Shown: positions 27,279-36,074 of the stretch, piece by piece | Numbering within the stretch: the stretch's first letter is position 1 | Layout: each line of letters opens with the position of its first letter | Source of the DNA: Diplocloster modestus | Lineage (GTDB): Bacteria; Bacillota; Clostridia; Lachnospirales; Lachnospiraceae | DNA: 64,000 bases | Direction: 5' to 3' | NCBI RefSeq assembly: GCF_019042245.1 | Contig: NZ_JAHQCX010000013.1 | Span: forward strand, 62,001 to 126,000 | The notes under the pieces: model-generated | Database searches by the model: none | Told to the model about the DNA's origin: nothing | What the model saw: only the letters and a program-made list of their open reading frames with translations | Translations under genes and position numbers: made by a program

Positions 27279-27301
27279 TCTTTTTCTCCATTCGTTCGAA
27301 T

Positions 27302-28552
27302 TTATGGCGTAATATAAGGTAATGTAGATCCGCCATACGGCATTGCCAATACCGTGGCATCCTTACCCAGCTTTTGAAATGCATAGTCCAGCGCCTTCTG
27401 CGTTTCCCCCATTGGTGTCATAAAAATTCTCTGTACGAAAGACGGATCAAGTTCCGATACCAGACATATTTCCGCTTTTTTCAAAGTCATGGCAATCGCT
27501 GCCGCCTTATGCCCTCCCAGCTTGAATTCCCTATGTATCCTGCTGATTAGATCATCCGGTTCCTTTGCACTTATCATCCATTCTTCAAAAACCGGTTCTC
27601 CCATTCCTTCCAAGCAGCTGCCTATCAGTATAATAATTCCTCCCTGACGTACTGCTTGTACCGCGTTATCTAAAGCCTTCTGGGTCTGATACAAATTCAG
27701 ATCTTTTGGCATTCCTCCCTGAGATACCAGAACAATATCCGCTTTACGGGGTATGCTGCACCGGTAAATTTGATCAATAAAAACACAGCCTGCCCTGTGG
27801 GCTTTAATAAAATCGCCGGCCACTGCTTTCAGAATATACTTATGCTCATCTAATATTACGTTCACGATAAAATCTATACCGCATATTTTTCCGGCTTCAT
27901 CAATGTCCTCTCTAATAGGATTTCCTATTATTTTTCCAGCCGCTGCACATTCCTCAATCATCATCCTATGATTTGCTTGTATTGCTTCCCGAGTGGAAAC
28001 TCCCGGCATAATAGCCTTTGCTCCTCCACTGTAACCGGCAAAATAGTGATATTCGATATTACCAAGGCAGATTCTTCTGTCTGCTTTTGCAACTGGCCTG
28101 AAAATATCAACCGGAGTTCCCCTGGAAGTTCTGCCCATACAAATACAGTCTTCCGGATCTGCATCTATGCAGGATATTTGGTCAAAAATCTGATCTCCAA
28201 CCAGACTACGTTTCTCCTGATCGGTCTGTTTTCTATGGCTTCCAAGCGCGAAAACAACTGTAATATCCTCAGGCGCAATCCCTGCATCATACATCTGACG
28301 GATCAGCAGAGTCAGCACCAACTGTGACGGCATAGGCCGGGTTATGTCACTAGTAATCAGAACAATTTTTTCCCCTGGCTTTACAATATCGTTCAACATG
28401 GAACTGCCGATCGGATGTTCCAATGCATACCGCACTTCGTCTTCCTGGCTGCGTTCAGCCCGTATTACATTCGGTTTCAAAATTCCCAGCAAATTCCGTT
28501 CACTTATTTCTGCCTGCTGTTTTCCTCTTCCATATCCGAATTCCAGTTTCAT
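27302..28552 (-). CDS. LarA-family nickel-dependent hydroxyacid racemase/epimerase
   Basis: 416 residues. The catalytic residues of lactate racemase LarA are all present with matching spacing: H106 (FALGSHR), H169 and K179 (EYHYFAGYSGGAKAIMPG, 10 apart) and H195 (QANH, 16 after the Lys), the Lys being the attachment site of the nickel-pincer nucleotide. SDITRP (68-73) is the other family signature. Family members racemise lactate, malate, phenyllactate or epimerise sugar acids. The larB/larC/larE cofactor genes are not in the window and must be elsewhere for it to work. ATG overlaps the kinase stop by 4 bp. Lying immediately before malic enzyme, it may act on malate. Confidence 0.88.
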   Translation of the reverse strand: MKLEFGYGRGKQQAEISERNLLGILKPNVIRAERSQEDEVRYALEHPIGSSMLNDIVKPGEKIVLITSDITRPMPSQLVLTLLIRQMYDAGIAPEDITVVFALGSHRKQTDQEKRSLVGDQIFDQISCIDADPEDCICMGRTSRGTPVDIFRPVAKADRRICLGNIEYHYFAGYSGGAKAIMPGVSTREAIQANHRMMIEECAAAGKIIGNPIREDIDEAGKICGIDFIVNVILDEHKYILKAVAGDFIKAHRAGCVFIDQIYRCSIPRKADIVLVSQGGMPKDLNLYQTQKALDNAVQAVRQGGIIILIGSCLEGMGEPVFEEWMISAKEPDDLISRIHREFKLGGHKAAAIAMTLKKAEICLVSELDPSFVQRIFMTPMGETQKALDYAFQKLGKDATVLAMPYGGSTLPYITP

Positions 28553-29808
28553 ACTTCTCCTTTTTCCAGCTCGACAGAATGTCTCAGTGCTCTTATCACC
28601 GGAAGTTCTTCTCCAGTCAGGAATCTAATCAGCGCTCCCCCTCCCGTACTGACATAGGATATCTGATCTACTACTCCTAATTTTTCCGCCGCCGCTATAC
28701 TATCTCCTCCCCCAATCAGTGTAAAACCTTCTGAATCCGCTACTGCCTTCCACACACAATCTGTACCAAATTCCGATGTTTTCTTTTCGAACACTCCCAT
28801 GGGACCATTCGCAAATATTGTTCTCGCCTTTTTAATTATTCGGCTATATATTTCCGCGGTCTTATGCCCGATATCAACGATAGATATATCGTCCGGTAAG
28901 CATCCAATTGCCGCTTCTAAACGCTCTCCATTCTGCTGCCATGCAACATCTGCAGGCAGCAGAATCTGTTCTTTATATCGTAAGTAGACTGGCCTGATCC
29001 GCTCTACATATTCCCAGTAATGCTGTCTTTTAATGTATTCCTCACTTCCAGACCCTATCGCATATCCTGCAGCTGCCAGCAAAATATTAGCCACAACTCC
29101 TCCAGTTATAACGAAATCCGCCTTTTTCTGTGCGAGCACTGTATCCATTATCGCAAACGCATCACCCACCTTAGCCCCGCCCAAAACATATACACATGGC
29201 CTCCTGGGCTGGTCTAGCAACTGTGTTACCGTACAATATTCTTTTTCAAAGAGCCTCCCCATCGCAGAAGGAAGCCGCTGTTCAAATCCACATAACGACG
29301 GTTGGTTTCTATGGGCGGCAGCAAACGCATCACATACATAATAGTCGGCCAGTGGAGCCAGTAAACGGATAAGAAGAGTATCTGCCTGCTGCTCATGCGT
29401 AAGACACAGCTTCGTCTCAAAAAGGGTCTGTTCTTCAGACAAATATCTTACGTTATCCAGCAGCAGAATCTCACCATTTTGGAGCGTACATATGCATTCC
29501 CTGGCTGCCGGCCCACAGACATCGTCGATAAATCTTACCGGACGTTTTAATAGTTCTGACAGTACTTTTGCATGAGGTGTAATGGAACAGAAATTCTGGT
29601 ATTCAATATCACTTCCCTGATGGGCAAGCAACACCACTTTTGCCTGCTTGTCTGACAATTCAGAAATAGTCGGTAAACAAGCTTTGATGCGGTTGATGCT
29701 TTTTAAAGTGTTATTTTTGCGGTCTATCGGTTGATTTATATCCACTCGCACCAGTACAGTCTTTCCCATGAAATCAAAATCATCCAGCGTATGAATACCA
29801 AATCTCAT
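28549..29808 (-). CDS. Archaeal-type phosphoglycerate kinase homologue
   Basis: 419 residues. Recognisable PGK landmarks but with archaeal-like wording: TLDDFDFMGKTVLVRVDINQPID (bacterial: RVDLNVP), LLAHQGSD (bacterial SHLGRP), DAFAAAHR, LGGAKVGDAF, FANGPMGVFE (bacterial WNGPMGVFE) and the nucleotide loop GGGDSIAAAEKLG (367-379). Substrate-binding Arg in RVD and the hinge are intact, so it is probably active. It would make ATP from an acyl phosphate, 1,3-bisphosphoglycerate or an analogue. It lies 31 bp after an archaeal-type GAPDH gene, i.e. a complete substrate-level phosphorylation pair distinct from the usual bacterial gap-pgk. It was probably acquired by transfer, though base usage looks like that of its neighbours. 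Confidence 0.82.
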   Translation of the reverse strand: MRFGIHTLDDFDFMGKTVLVRVDINQPIDRKNNTLKSINRIKACLPTISELSDKQAKVVLLAHQGSDIEYQNFCSITPHAKVLSELLKRPVRFIDDVCGPAARECICTLQNGEILLLDNVRYLSEEQTLFETKLCLTHEQQADTLLIRLLAPLADYYVCDAFAAAHRNQPSLCGFEQRLPSAMGRLFEKEYCTVTQLLDQPRRPCVYVLGGAKVGDAFAIMDTVLAQKKADFVITGGVVANILLAAAGYAIGSGSEEYIKRQHYWEYVERIRPVYLRYKEQILLPADVAWQQNGERLEAAIGCLPDDISIVDIGHKTAEIYSRIIKKARTIFANGPMGVFEKKTSEFGTDCVWKAVADSEGFTLIGGGDSIAAAEKLGVVDQISYVSTGGGALIRFLTGEELPVIRALRHSVELEKGEV

Positions 29809-29839
29809 AGCGAATCCCCTCTCTTTTCATATCTGAATT

Positions 29840-30874
29840 TCATGCTTGCTGTTCATGGTTTATGTGCAGATACTCGTTGGTTTTTTCAGTTCCTTCTTTG
29901 GAAGTAATCTGCATTCTACAGGAGGCTCTGATACCATCTATCGTCTCCGGAATCGTCACGCTCTCCTGCGGTATATGGATTGCGAACATAATATCATCGC
30001 CGCTTTCTACTATGCTGTCCTCCCAAAGCGCTATTTCATACATATCTCCTCTGGGATTACCCAGATCCCGGGCATATTTGAATAAAGACGCATTTCCCAG
30101 AAAACCTTCTGCGATGGATACCACTCTTATCCGCGGATGCAGGCGGAAAGATTTCAGAGCCATCTCTTTTGTTATTTTTTGCTTACCGCTAACTATTACA
30201 GAAATGATATGTCCATGGGTTACAGGAGTATGAACCAGTATACCTGTAGCTTGGATATGCGGCATAATAGTCATTAAATCAAGCGCCTGATGGGACGGCG
30301 CTTTGTCGATCTGAAGCGCATTGGTCAATCCTCTATGGTAATCACCTGGATCTGCAACTCTCCGTATAATCGTAATCGCTGTTTTATTTATCCCGTATGC
30401 ACGGTCCAGACAGTCCACGGCTCGGATCAACCCGGTCGTGTTGCATGAGGTCAGCTTCAGGTAATCCATCCCCACTCCTTTTTCATAATTGGCATATCCG
30501 TGAAAAAACACATCCGCCACTGAATTCTTCTCGCCGCCCTGAAATATTGCCTTTACTCCATTCTTTTCATATAAATTCTTATTTTTGATGCCTATTCCGG
30601 CAGGAGAAGCATCCAGAATAATATCGGAAGCCTGAATCATTTCCTCGAAGCTTCCAGACACTGATATACCCAGCCTCTGAAACGCTTCCTTATCTGCTCC
30701 ATCTCCCAAAAATAATCGATACGGCATTCCTTTTTCTGCCAACGCTCGCACAGCCAGTGTTGGAACCAGGTCTGCCACTCCGACTAACTCCATATCTTTC
30801 TGAAGCGCTACCCCATCCGCCAACCGCTGCCCAATCGTTCCATAACCTGCTATTCCGACTTTGATTTTTTCCAT
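29840..30874 (-). CDS. Archaeal-type glyceraldehyde-3-phosphate dehydrogenase homologue
   Basis: 344 residues from the ATG at 30874 (GGAGGATAAG just upstream; two earlier in-frame ATGs lack sites). Opens KVGIAGYGTIGQRLADGV, the Rossmann start of type II (archaeal) GAPDH, with catalytic C144 in TSCNTTGLIR, RRVADPGDYHRG (archaeal RR..DP.D...G phosphate site) and the catalytic His region HTPVTHGHI (H220/H222). This class is only distantly related to bacterial GAPDH and often takes NADP. It would oxidise an aldehyde with phosphate to an acyl phosphate, passed to the adjacent kinase. The true aldehyde is not known; glyceraldehyde 3-phosphate is the default. Confidence 0.82.
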   Translation of the reverse strand: MEKIKVGIAGYGTIGQRLADGVALQKDMELVGVADLVPTLAVRALAEKGMPYRLFLGDGADKEAFQRLGISVSGSFEEMIQASDIILDASPAGIGIKNKNLYEKNGVKAIFQGGEKNSVADVFFHGYANYEKGVGMDYLKLTSCNTTGLIRAVDCLDRAYGINKTAITIIRRVADPGDYHRGLTNALQIDKAPSHQALDLMTIMPHIQATGILVHTPVTHGHIISVIVSGKQKITKEMALKSFRLHPRIRVVSIAEGFLGNASLFKYARDLGNPRGDMYEIALWEDSIVESGDDIMFAIHIPQESVTIPETIDGIRASCRMQITSKEGTEKTNEYLHINHEQQA

Positions 30875-30938
30875 CTTATCCTCCATGCATGTACTTACCC
30901 GCAAATTTAAATATCATGAATATCCTTTGCTGTTTGAG

Positions 30939-32360
30939 TCATAATATCTGCTTTAAAACTACACATTTCGTCAGCATCATCTCGTCAAGCGTCATCAGCA
31001 GGCCTTCCGTCCCGATTCCACTTTGTTTATGTCCTCCAAAAGGTGTTTGAAATGTGCGGTAATCTCCACATCCGTTTACTACGGCAGTACCGCTTTCCAT
31101 CTGCATCGCAAGTTTCAGGCCTTTCTGATAATCTTTTGTGATCACACCTGCTGACAGACCATACTGTGTCTGATTTGCAATAGCCACTGCCTCCTCTTCT
31201 GTATCAAACCGGATCACCGGTACAACCGGACCGAATATCTCCATATCTTTTGCTACATCCATATTTGCAGTTACCCGGTCGAGAATCGTCGGTTCAAAAT
31301 AACTTTTCTGGAACCGATGCCCCCCTGACAGACACACTGCCCCTTGTTTCAACGTATGCTTTATCTGTTCTTCTACACGGCACGCTGCATTTTCTGATAT
31401 CAACGGTCCCATATCACAATTTTCCTCAAAAGGATTGGTAAGTGTCATCTGTCTGAATGCCGTACAAAGCCGTTCTATATATTCATCTGCAATCTTACTG
31501 TGCACCAGCATACGTTTAGAAGCACAGCATACCTGTCCGGCATTGTACATTCTCCCCATCATCGTCTCGCTTACCGCCAAATCCAGATCTGCGTCCTTTA
31601 ATATGATCAGGGGATCATTCCCTCCCAGTTCAAGAAACACTCTGCTCAGGTTCCGAATCGCATGGGATGCTGTCTCAATGCCTACTTTTGTACTTCCGGT
31701 AAGACTAACCGCGTTGATCAGCGGCGAAGAAGCAAGTATTTTCCCGACATTTTCCCCGCTTCCGGTAACTATCTGTAGCGCCTCACCGGGAACTCCCGCT
31801 TCTAGCAGCAGCTCAGTCATACGAATAGATGCCAAAGGTGTAACAGACGCGGGTTTAACAATCACCGCATTGCCGGCAGCCAATGCCGGAGCCGCCTTGA
31901 ATGCATATAATCCTAACGGAAAATTAAAGGGAGTTACACATATCACTACCCCCAACGGCTCTCTTTGAACCATGACCAAATCTGACTCTTTTCCTGGAAG
32001 AATTTCGGTCATATGATGTTTCATCTTTTCTGCAAATGCCCTGAAATTCGCTCCTGCGCTTAACGCCTCATCTACGCATTGATTATACGGCCTGCCCAAT
32101 TCTCTGCACAAAAGAGAGCCTAGTTCATCCTTATGTTCCTCTATATTGCGAGCTGCCTTCGTAAGAATACGAACTCGTTCCTCTACAGACGTATTTCTCC
32201 ATATTTTCTTCCCAATCTGAGCAATCTCCAAAGCGTCTTCAATATCTGCCTGGGTGGCATTCGGTACCGTATCTGTGACCTCATGGGTAGCTGGATTTAT
32301 AACTTCAATCTCACTGCCGTCAGAAGCTTTGACAGGTTTACCATTTATCAACATTTTCAT
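30939..32360 (-). CDS. NAD(P)-dependent aldehyde dehydrogenase
   Basis: 473 residues, non-acylating ALDH family. Seen: VTPFNFPLGLYAFKAAPALAAGN (138-163), VKPAS, TGSTKVGIE, general base E244 in LELGGNDP, catalytic C278 in AGQVCCASKR, and EIFGPVVPVIRFD with FGGHKQSGIG at the end. Relatives include lactaldehyde, glycolaldehyde and succinate-semialdehyde dehydrogenases. It is encoded directly downstream of the glycyl radical enzyme, so it may oxidise the aldehyde that enzyme produces. Not of the CoA-acylating kind found in propanediol/choline microcompartments, and no shell protein genes are present. Confidence 0.93.
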   Translation of the reverse strand: MKMLINGKPVKASDGSEIEVINPATHEVTDTVPNATQADIEDALEIAQIGKKIWRNTSVEERVRILTKAARNIEEHKDELGSLLCRELGRPYNQCVDEALSAGANFRAFAEKMKHHMTEILPGKESDLVMVQREPLGVVICVTPFNFPLGLYAFKAAPALAAGNAVIVKPASVTPLASIRMTELLLEAGVPGEALQIVTGSGENVGKILASSPLINAVSLTGSTKVGIETASHAIRNLSRVFLELGGNDPLIILKDADLDLAVSETMMGRMYNAGQVCCASKRMLVHSKIADEYIERLCTAFRQMTLTNPFEENCDMGPLISENAACRVEEQIKHTLKQGAVCLSGGHRFQKSYFEPTILDRVTANMDVAKDMEIFGPVVPVIRFDTEEEAVAIANQTQYGLSAGVITKDYQKGLKLAMQMESGTAVVNGCGDYRTFQTPFGGHKQSGIGTEGLLMTLDEMMLTKCVVLKQIL

Positions 32361-32414
32361 GGGTATATTCCTCCCTGTTTTGAAATATCTTTTAAAATTA
32401 TACTTTCACGTCAT

Positions 32415-34697
32415 TTAGAGTGTATGCTTTGTCCTCTTGATCAGGCTGTCCTGGACTTCTTTTGAAAGCGAAATAAAATATGCCGACAATCCTCCCAAAC
32501 GCACACGTAAGCTTTTATATTTCATAGGTTCTTTCTGAGCTTTCAGCATCATTTCCTGATTAACTCCTGTAATTGTCAGCATCAAACCATTCAGCTCCAT
32601 AAAAGATTTTATCAATCCGGTAAGTCTTTTTAATCCTTGTTCACCTTTCACTTCATTCGGGTCAATCTGTAGATCCAAAGGTGCGCCAATTGCATATGGC
32701 AGAAGATTTGGGTATGTGACAGATTTAATTGCAGCGGTAGGACCTGTCATATCCATCCCGATAGAAGGCGAATAATTACTGCCCAGAGGTTCTTGTGCAA
32801 AACGTCCATCTGCCGAGGCTCCAACATCATGACCAAATTTTGCATAGAATTCAAATGTTGCAATACCACAGGCAAATATATTTCCAACAGGAGCCTTTTC
32901 TCTCAACCTGTCTATAATTGCGGCATAATCATCCAACAATTGACAGGCAATGTCATCCACATAAGCTTCATCATTTCCAAACTTAGGCACTCTGTTCAGA
33001 AGCTTCTGACGTAAAGGCTCTTGTCCTTTAAAATTAGTTTTCAATACAAAAGCAAGTTCCTCCAGACCCAAAAGCTGATCCTCATATACACATTTTTTTA
33101 TAACTGCCAGTGAATCAACACAGCTGGCAAATCCTGTCAGCATAAAAGCAAAGATCTGATACACAGCTCCTGTGTCAGAGTACTCTTTTCCCCGTAAAAT
33201 GCAGTCATCCATAAAAGCTGATAATAGTGGCGACGGCGCTATCTTGTATCTGGCTTTGATATTACGCATACGATTTTCCATCTCACGTACTGCCGCAATT
33301 TCCAGTTGTTTCAAAAATTCGTTGTAAAACTCTTCAAATGTATGCAGCTCTTTTAAGTTCACGCAGTTCCACTCTTTACGATTGCGTACGATACTGTAAC
33401 CATCCTGCAGTATATACTCAAGCAGCTGCAGAATCTCCAACGTGCAGAATCCAAAGTTCGTTTTGCCCGGAATCAGGGTTTCCCAGCACCCGTCGTTGGA
33501 ATAATCTCGGGCATCTTCCAGCGGGATTCCGATCCGTATCAGCCCCGGTATAATCGCATCGTCATTATATAAGACAGGTTCCCCTGAACCGCTTCGTAAA
33601 ATATCTGCGCATAGATCGTATAGCTTCTGCGGAGTATCCTTATGAAATCGGACACTCATAACAGGCACAATGGCTTCAAGAAATGACCATTCTTCCAGTA
33701 TCATATATGTCAAGGGATTTGTTGCATCTTTTCCATCCGGTGTCAGTCCGCCCAGGATCATATTGATCAGCCAATGGTTTGCCGATGTACCATAGTTATA
33801 ATCTTCATCATTTGCATATCCATCTGAAGCTGCAAAGCTTTTCGGATCGGCTCCGTTAAACTGTGTATCTTTTTCGGTCATATGCATTTCCCACTGTTTG
33901 GGATCTAATTGAACACGCTCACTAAATTTTGCCAGCCAGCTTCCTAATAGTTCTCTCGCCTGATCTATCGATATTCGTTCCATCTCCAGATCTTTTTTCA
34001 GATACGGATAGAGATATTGGTCTGCCCGCGCGATCGGCAAAAATTCCATCGTACTGTGAAATAGAACAAAAACCATCCAGACGGACTGAAGTGCTTCATG
34101 AAAAGTTGTTGCGGGTAATTCCGGAACCCGGGAACAGATCCGGGACATATCCATCAACTCCTGTTTTCGTTCCTGGGAATCACATGTATTTGCTTCCTCC
34201 ATTAGTAAGATGGAATATCTCTGTGCTAATTCAGCCACCGCATTAAGACTAATGATAACGGATGTATAAAAGTCAATCGCTTCCCTGTCCTGCAAGTGGT
34301 CCGCTTTCTGTATACTTGAATAAACTTCTTCCCGGATACCGGACAAACCCATTGTTAAAATTTTATTATAATTCGCCGGATGATGTCCAAATATGGATTT
34401 CTCCGTGTATGTATATCTGGCCCCTTCTTCTATCTCTTCCGGCAGGGCATATCCAGGAAAACATTTACCGAATCCAACCGATGCCATTGTTGGTATACCT
34501 ACGATTAATTCGTCTGGCTTAAGTTCAATCGGCATATTTCGTGCAACATATTGAACCGCCAGAGATTTTCTTATAATCAGTGGTTTTTTCTTTACTTCCT
34601 CATCTGTCAGAATTGTAAGATTTTCTCCCCACCAGTCTTTTTTTGTCAGATAGTCCTTTTCAAATAGTCTGTGTTTAATCCTTTCAATCCGGTCCAT
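32415..34697 (-). CDS. Glycyl radical enzyme of unknown specificity
   Basis: 760 residues, PFL-like ten-strand barrel family. Thiyl Cys is C404 in SNDGCWETLIPGKT, with E406 two residues on; a Cys-x-Glu pair marks dehydratases, decarboxylases and C-X lyases, whereas pyruvate formate-lyase has Cys-Cys, so this is not PFL. The glycyl loop near the C-terminus reads RVRLGGLSAYF with the radical at G736, instead of the common RVxGY. Trp after the Cys and Leu after the Gly are departures from choline, glycerol and isethionate enzymes (GCVE, GYS). GGGAGGAA precedes the ATG at 34697; an upstream ATG (34721) lacks a site. The matching activase gene is two genes upstream. It should break a C-O, C-N, C-S or C-C bond of a hydroxylated substrate brought in by the sugar importer. 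Confidence 0.9.
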   Translation of the reverse strand: MDRIERIKHRLFEKDYLTKKDWWGENLTILTDEEVKKKPLIIRKSLAVQYVARNMPIELKPDELIVGIPTMASVGFGKCFPGYALPEEIEEGARYTYTEKSIFGHHPANYNKILTMGLSGIREEVYSSIQKADHLQDREAIDFYTSVIISLNAVAELAQRYSILLMEEANTCDSQERKQELMDMSRICSRVPELPATTFHEALQSVWMVFVLFHSTMEFLPIARADQYLYPYLKKDLEMERISIDQARELLGSWLAKFSERVQLDPKQWEMHMTEKDTQFNGADPKSFAASDGYANDEDYNYGTSANHWLINMILGGLTPDGKDATNPLTYMILEEWSFLEAIVPVMSVRFHKDTPQKLYDLCADILRSGSGEPVLYNDDAIIPGLIRIGIPLEDARDYSNDGCWETLIPGKTNFGFCTLEILQLLEYILQDGYSIVRNRKEWNCVNLKELHTFEEFYNEFLKQLEIAAVREMENRMRNIKARYKIAPSPLLSAFMDDCILRGKEYSDTGAVYQIFAFMLTGFASCVDSLAVIKKCVYEDQLLGLEELAFVLKTNFKGQEPLRQKLLNRVPKFGNDEAYVDDIACQLLDDYAAIIDRLREKAPVGNIFACGIATFEFYAKFGHDVGASADGRFAQEPLGSNYSPSIGMDMTGPTAAIKSVTYPNLLPYAIGAPLDLQIDPNEVKGEQGLKRLTGLIKSFMELNGLMLTITGVNQEMMLKAQKEPMKYKSLRVRLGGLSAYFISLSKEVQDSLIKRTKHTL

Positions 34698-34729
34698 ACC
34701 ATTCCTCCCGCTTGCATCCACTTTGTAAT

Positions 34730-34760
34730 AACTGCCCGGCCCTTAACGGGCCAGGCAGTT
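34730..34760 (-). terminator. Intercistronic stem-loop between binding protein and glycyl radical enzyme genes
   Basis: AACTGCC-GGCCC / GGGCC-GGCAGTT with a TTAA loop, a 12-bp stem with one mismatch and no T tract on the exit side. It probably protects or partly terminates the binding-protein message. Confidence 0.55.
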
Positions 34761-34774
34761 GCATTAATAAAGAC

Positions 34775-36046
34775 TTATTTGGAATCCGCCAAGACCTCAT
34801 CCAAATTAATATAAGAATCTTTCAAAATATCATTCATGTTATCTTTGGTTATAATCTGCGCACCCATGCTAATTGTTGGTATTTTCCCATATCCATTGTC
34901 TACGGTATAATTTGGCTCCAGGTGAGGTTTTACCCCTAATTTTGCAGCCAGACAGGAATTTGCTAATTCTTGAATCATCTGGGTAATATCTTTATAGATT
35001 GTCATAGATTGTGTTCCGGCCATAACTCTTCTTAATGCAGCTCCTTCACTGTCCATTCCTGTGACAATGGCTTTTCCTGCCAGCCCCTTTTGCTCCAGTA
35101 CCGCTATCACGCCTGATGCAATTCCATCATTCATACAGACAAATACATCCACTTCGTTATTCGTCAATGTGAGTGCGGACTCTGCATGTTTCATAGCTTC
35201 TTCCGCCTTCCAGTCCGTACAGTTCTGTTCCAATACAATTTTAATATCACCACTGTCAACATAAGGCTGAATTTCTGTCATCATTCCGGCATAGATCTGC
35301 GGAACATCTGTAATTTGTCTTGCATCCCCCTTGAGTATCACAAAATTTCCTGATGTGATTCCAAGAGTATGAACGATATACTCTGAATGCAGAGTACCCA
35401 AGACAGTATTATCGGTGTTACAATGATAAGCCACCGGACAGTCCACCGGCAGTCTGGTCTGACTCACCACCGGTATGCCCATATCTGCGATTTCAGTAAT
35501 AACCGGACCAAGCGTAGATGCATCATGAGCTCCTACCCAGATAGCGTCCACCCCCTGTGCCGCCAAGCTCTGTAGTTGTTGTATCTGCCGGTCCGCATCA
35601 TTATCTGCCACCTGAATCACAGCCTCATAACCTCTTTTTTCCGCATCTTCCTGTATTAATGTCTGTTGTATCTGCCAGATCTCTTCCTGTATCGTTGGAA
35701 TAGACATGCCGATCTTATATTTTTCTCCGTTCTCTTTTAAAGGCCATTTTCCATCAGGCTGTAATATCGAATCAAATTCCGGCATATCAGCATATGGCAT
35801 CGCGGAAGGATCCTCAATAGGGACCGGATCTGGCGCAGATTCCGCCGATTCCTCTTCTTTTGCCTCTGTATCAACTTCACCTACATTCTCCTGAACCGCC
35901 TGTCCTTTTTGTTCTTCACCAGTTACCGATGTGCCGTCCTGCAAAACAGATTTCTCTTGTTCTTTGCCTGCGCATCCTGTCATTATTAAAAGAAGCAGCA
36001 CAGATAAAACCGCTGTTACTCGCAACATTTTTTGTTTGCCTTTCAT
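34775..36046 (-). CDS. Sugar-binding lipoprotein (RbsB-like, periplasmic-binding family 4)
   Basis: 423 residues. Lipobox LIMTGC after a hydrophobic signal, an acidic low-complexity linker (EEQKGQAVQENVGEVDTEAKE type), then a ribose-binding-like domain: YKIGMSIPTIQEEIWQIQ, GVDAIWVGAHDASTLGPVI, VVSQTRLPVD, NDGIASGVIAVLEQ, TGMDSEGAALRRVMAG. Start at 36046 follows GAGGAGGAA. It would capture a monosaccharide or polyol for the permease/ATPase pair. The activase gene sits between it and the permease, which ties import and radical chemistry together. Confidence 0.9.
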   Translation of the reverse strand: MKGKQKMLRVTAVLSVLLLLIMTGCAGKEQEKSVLQDGTSVTGEEQKGQAVQENVGEVDTEAKEEESAESAPDPVPIEDPSAMPYADMPEFDSILQPDGKWPLKENGEKYKIGMSIPTIQEEIWQIQQTLIQEDAEKRGYEAVIQVADNDADRQIQQLQSLAAQGVDAIWVGAHDASTLGPVITEIADMGIPVVSQTRLPVDCPVAYHCNTDNTVLGTLHSEYIVHTLGITSGNFVILKGDARQITDVPQIYAGMMTEIQPYVDSGDIKIVLEQNCTDWKAEEAMKHAESALTLTNNEVDVFVCMNDGIASGVIAVLEQKGLAGKAIVTGMDSEGAALRRVMAGTQSMTIYKDITQMIQELANSCLAAKLGVKPHLEPNYTVDNGYGKIPTISMGAQIITKDNMNDILKDSYINLDEVLADSK

Positions 36047-36074
36047 TCCACTTCCTCCTCTTTCTAAACACTGT

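Noticed and set aside
32415..34697. Pyruvate formate-lyase
   Set aside because: The catalytic region has Cys-Trp-Glu, not Cys-Cys, and the activase has two extra ferredoxin clusters.
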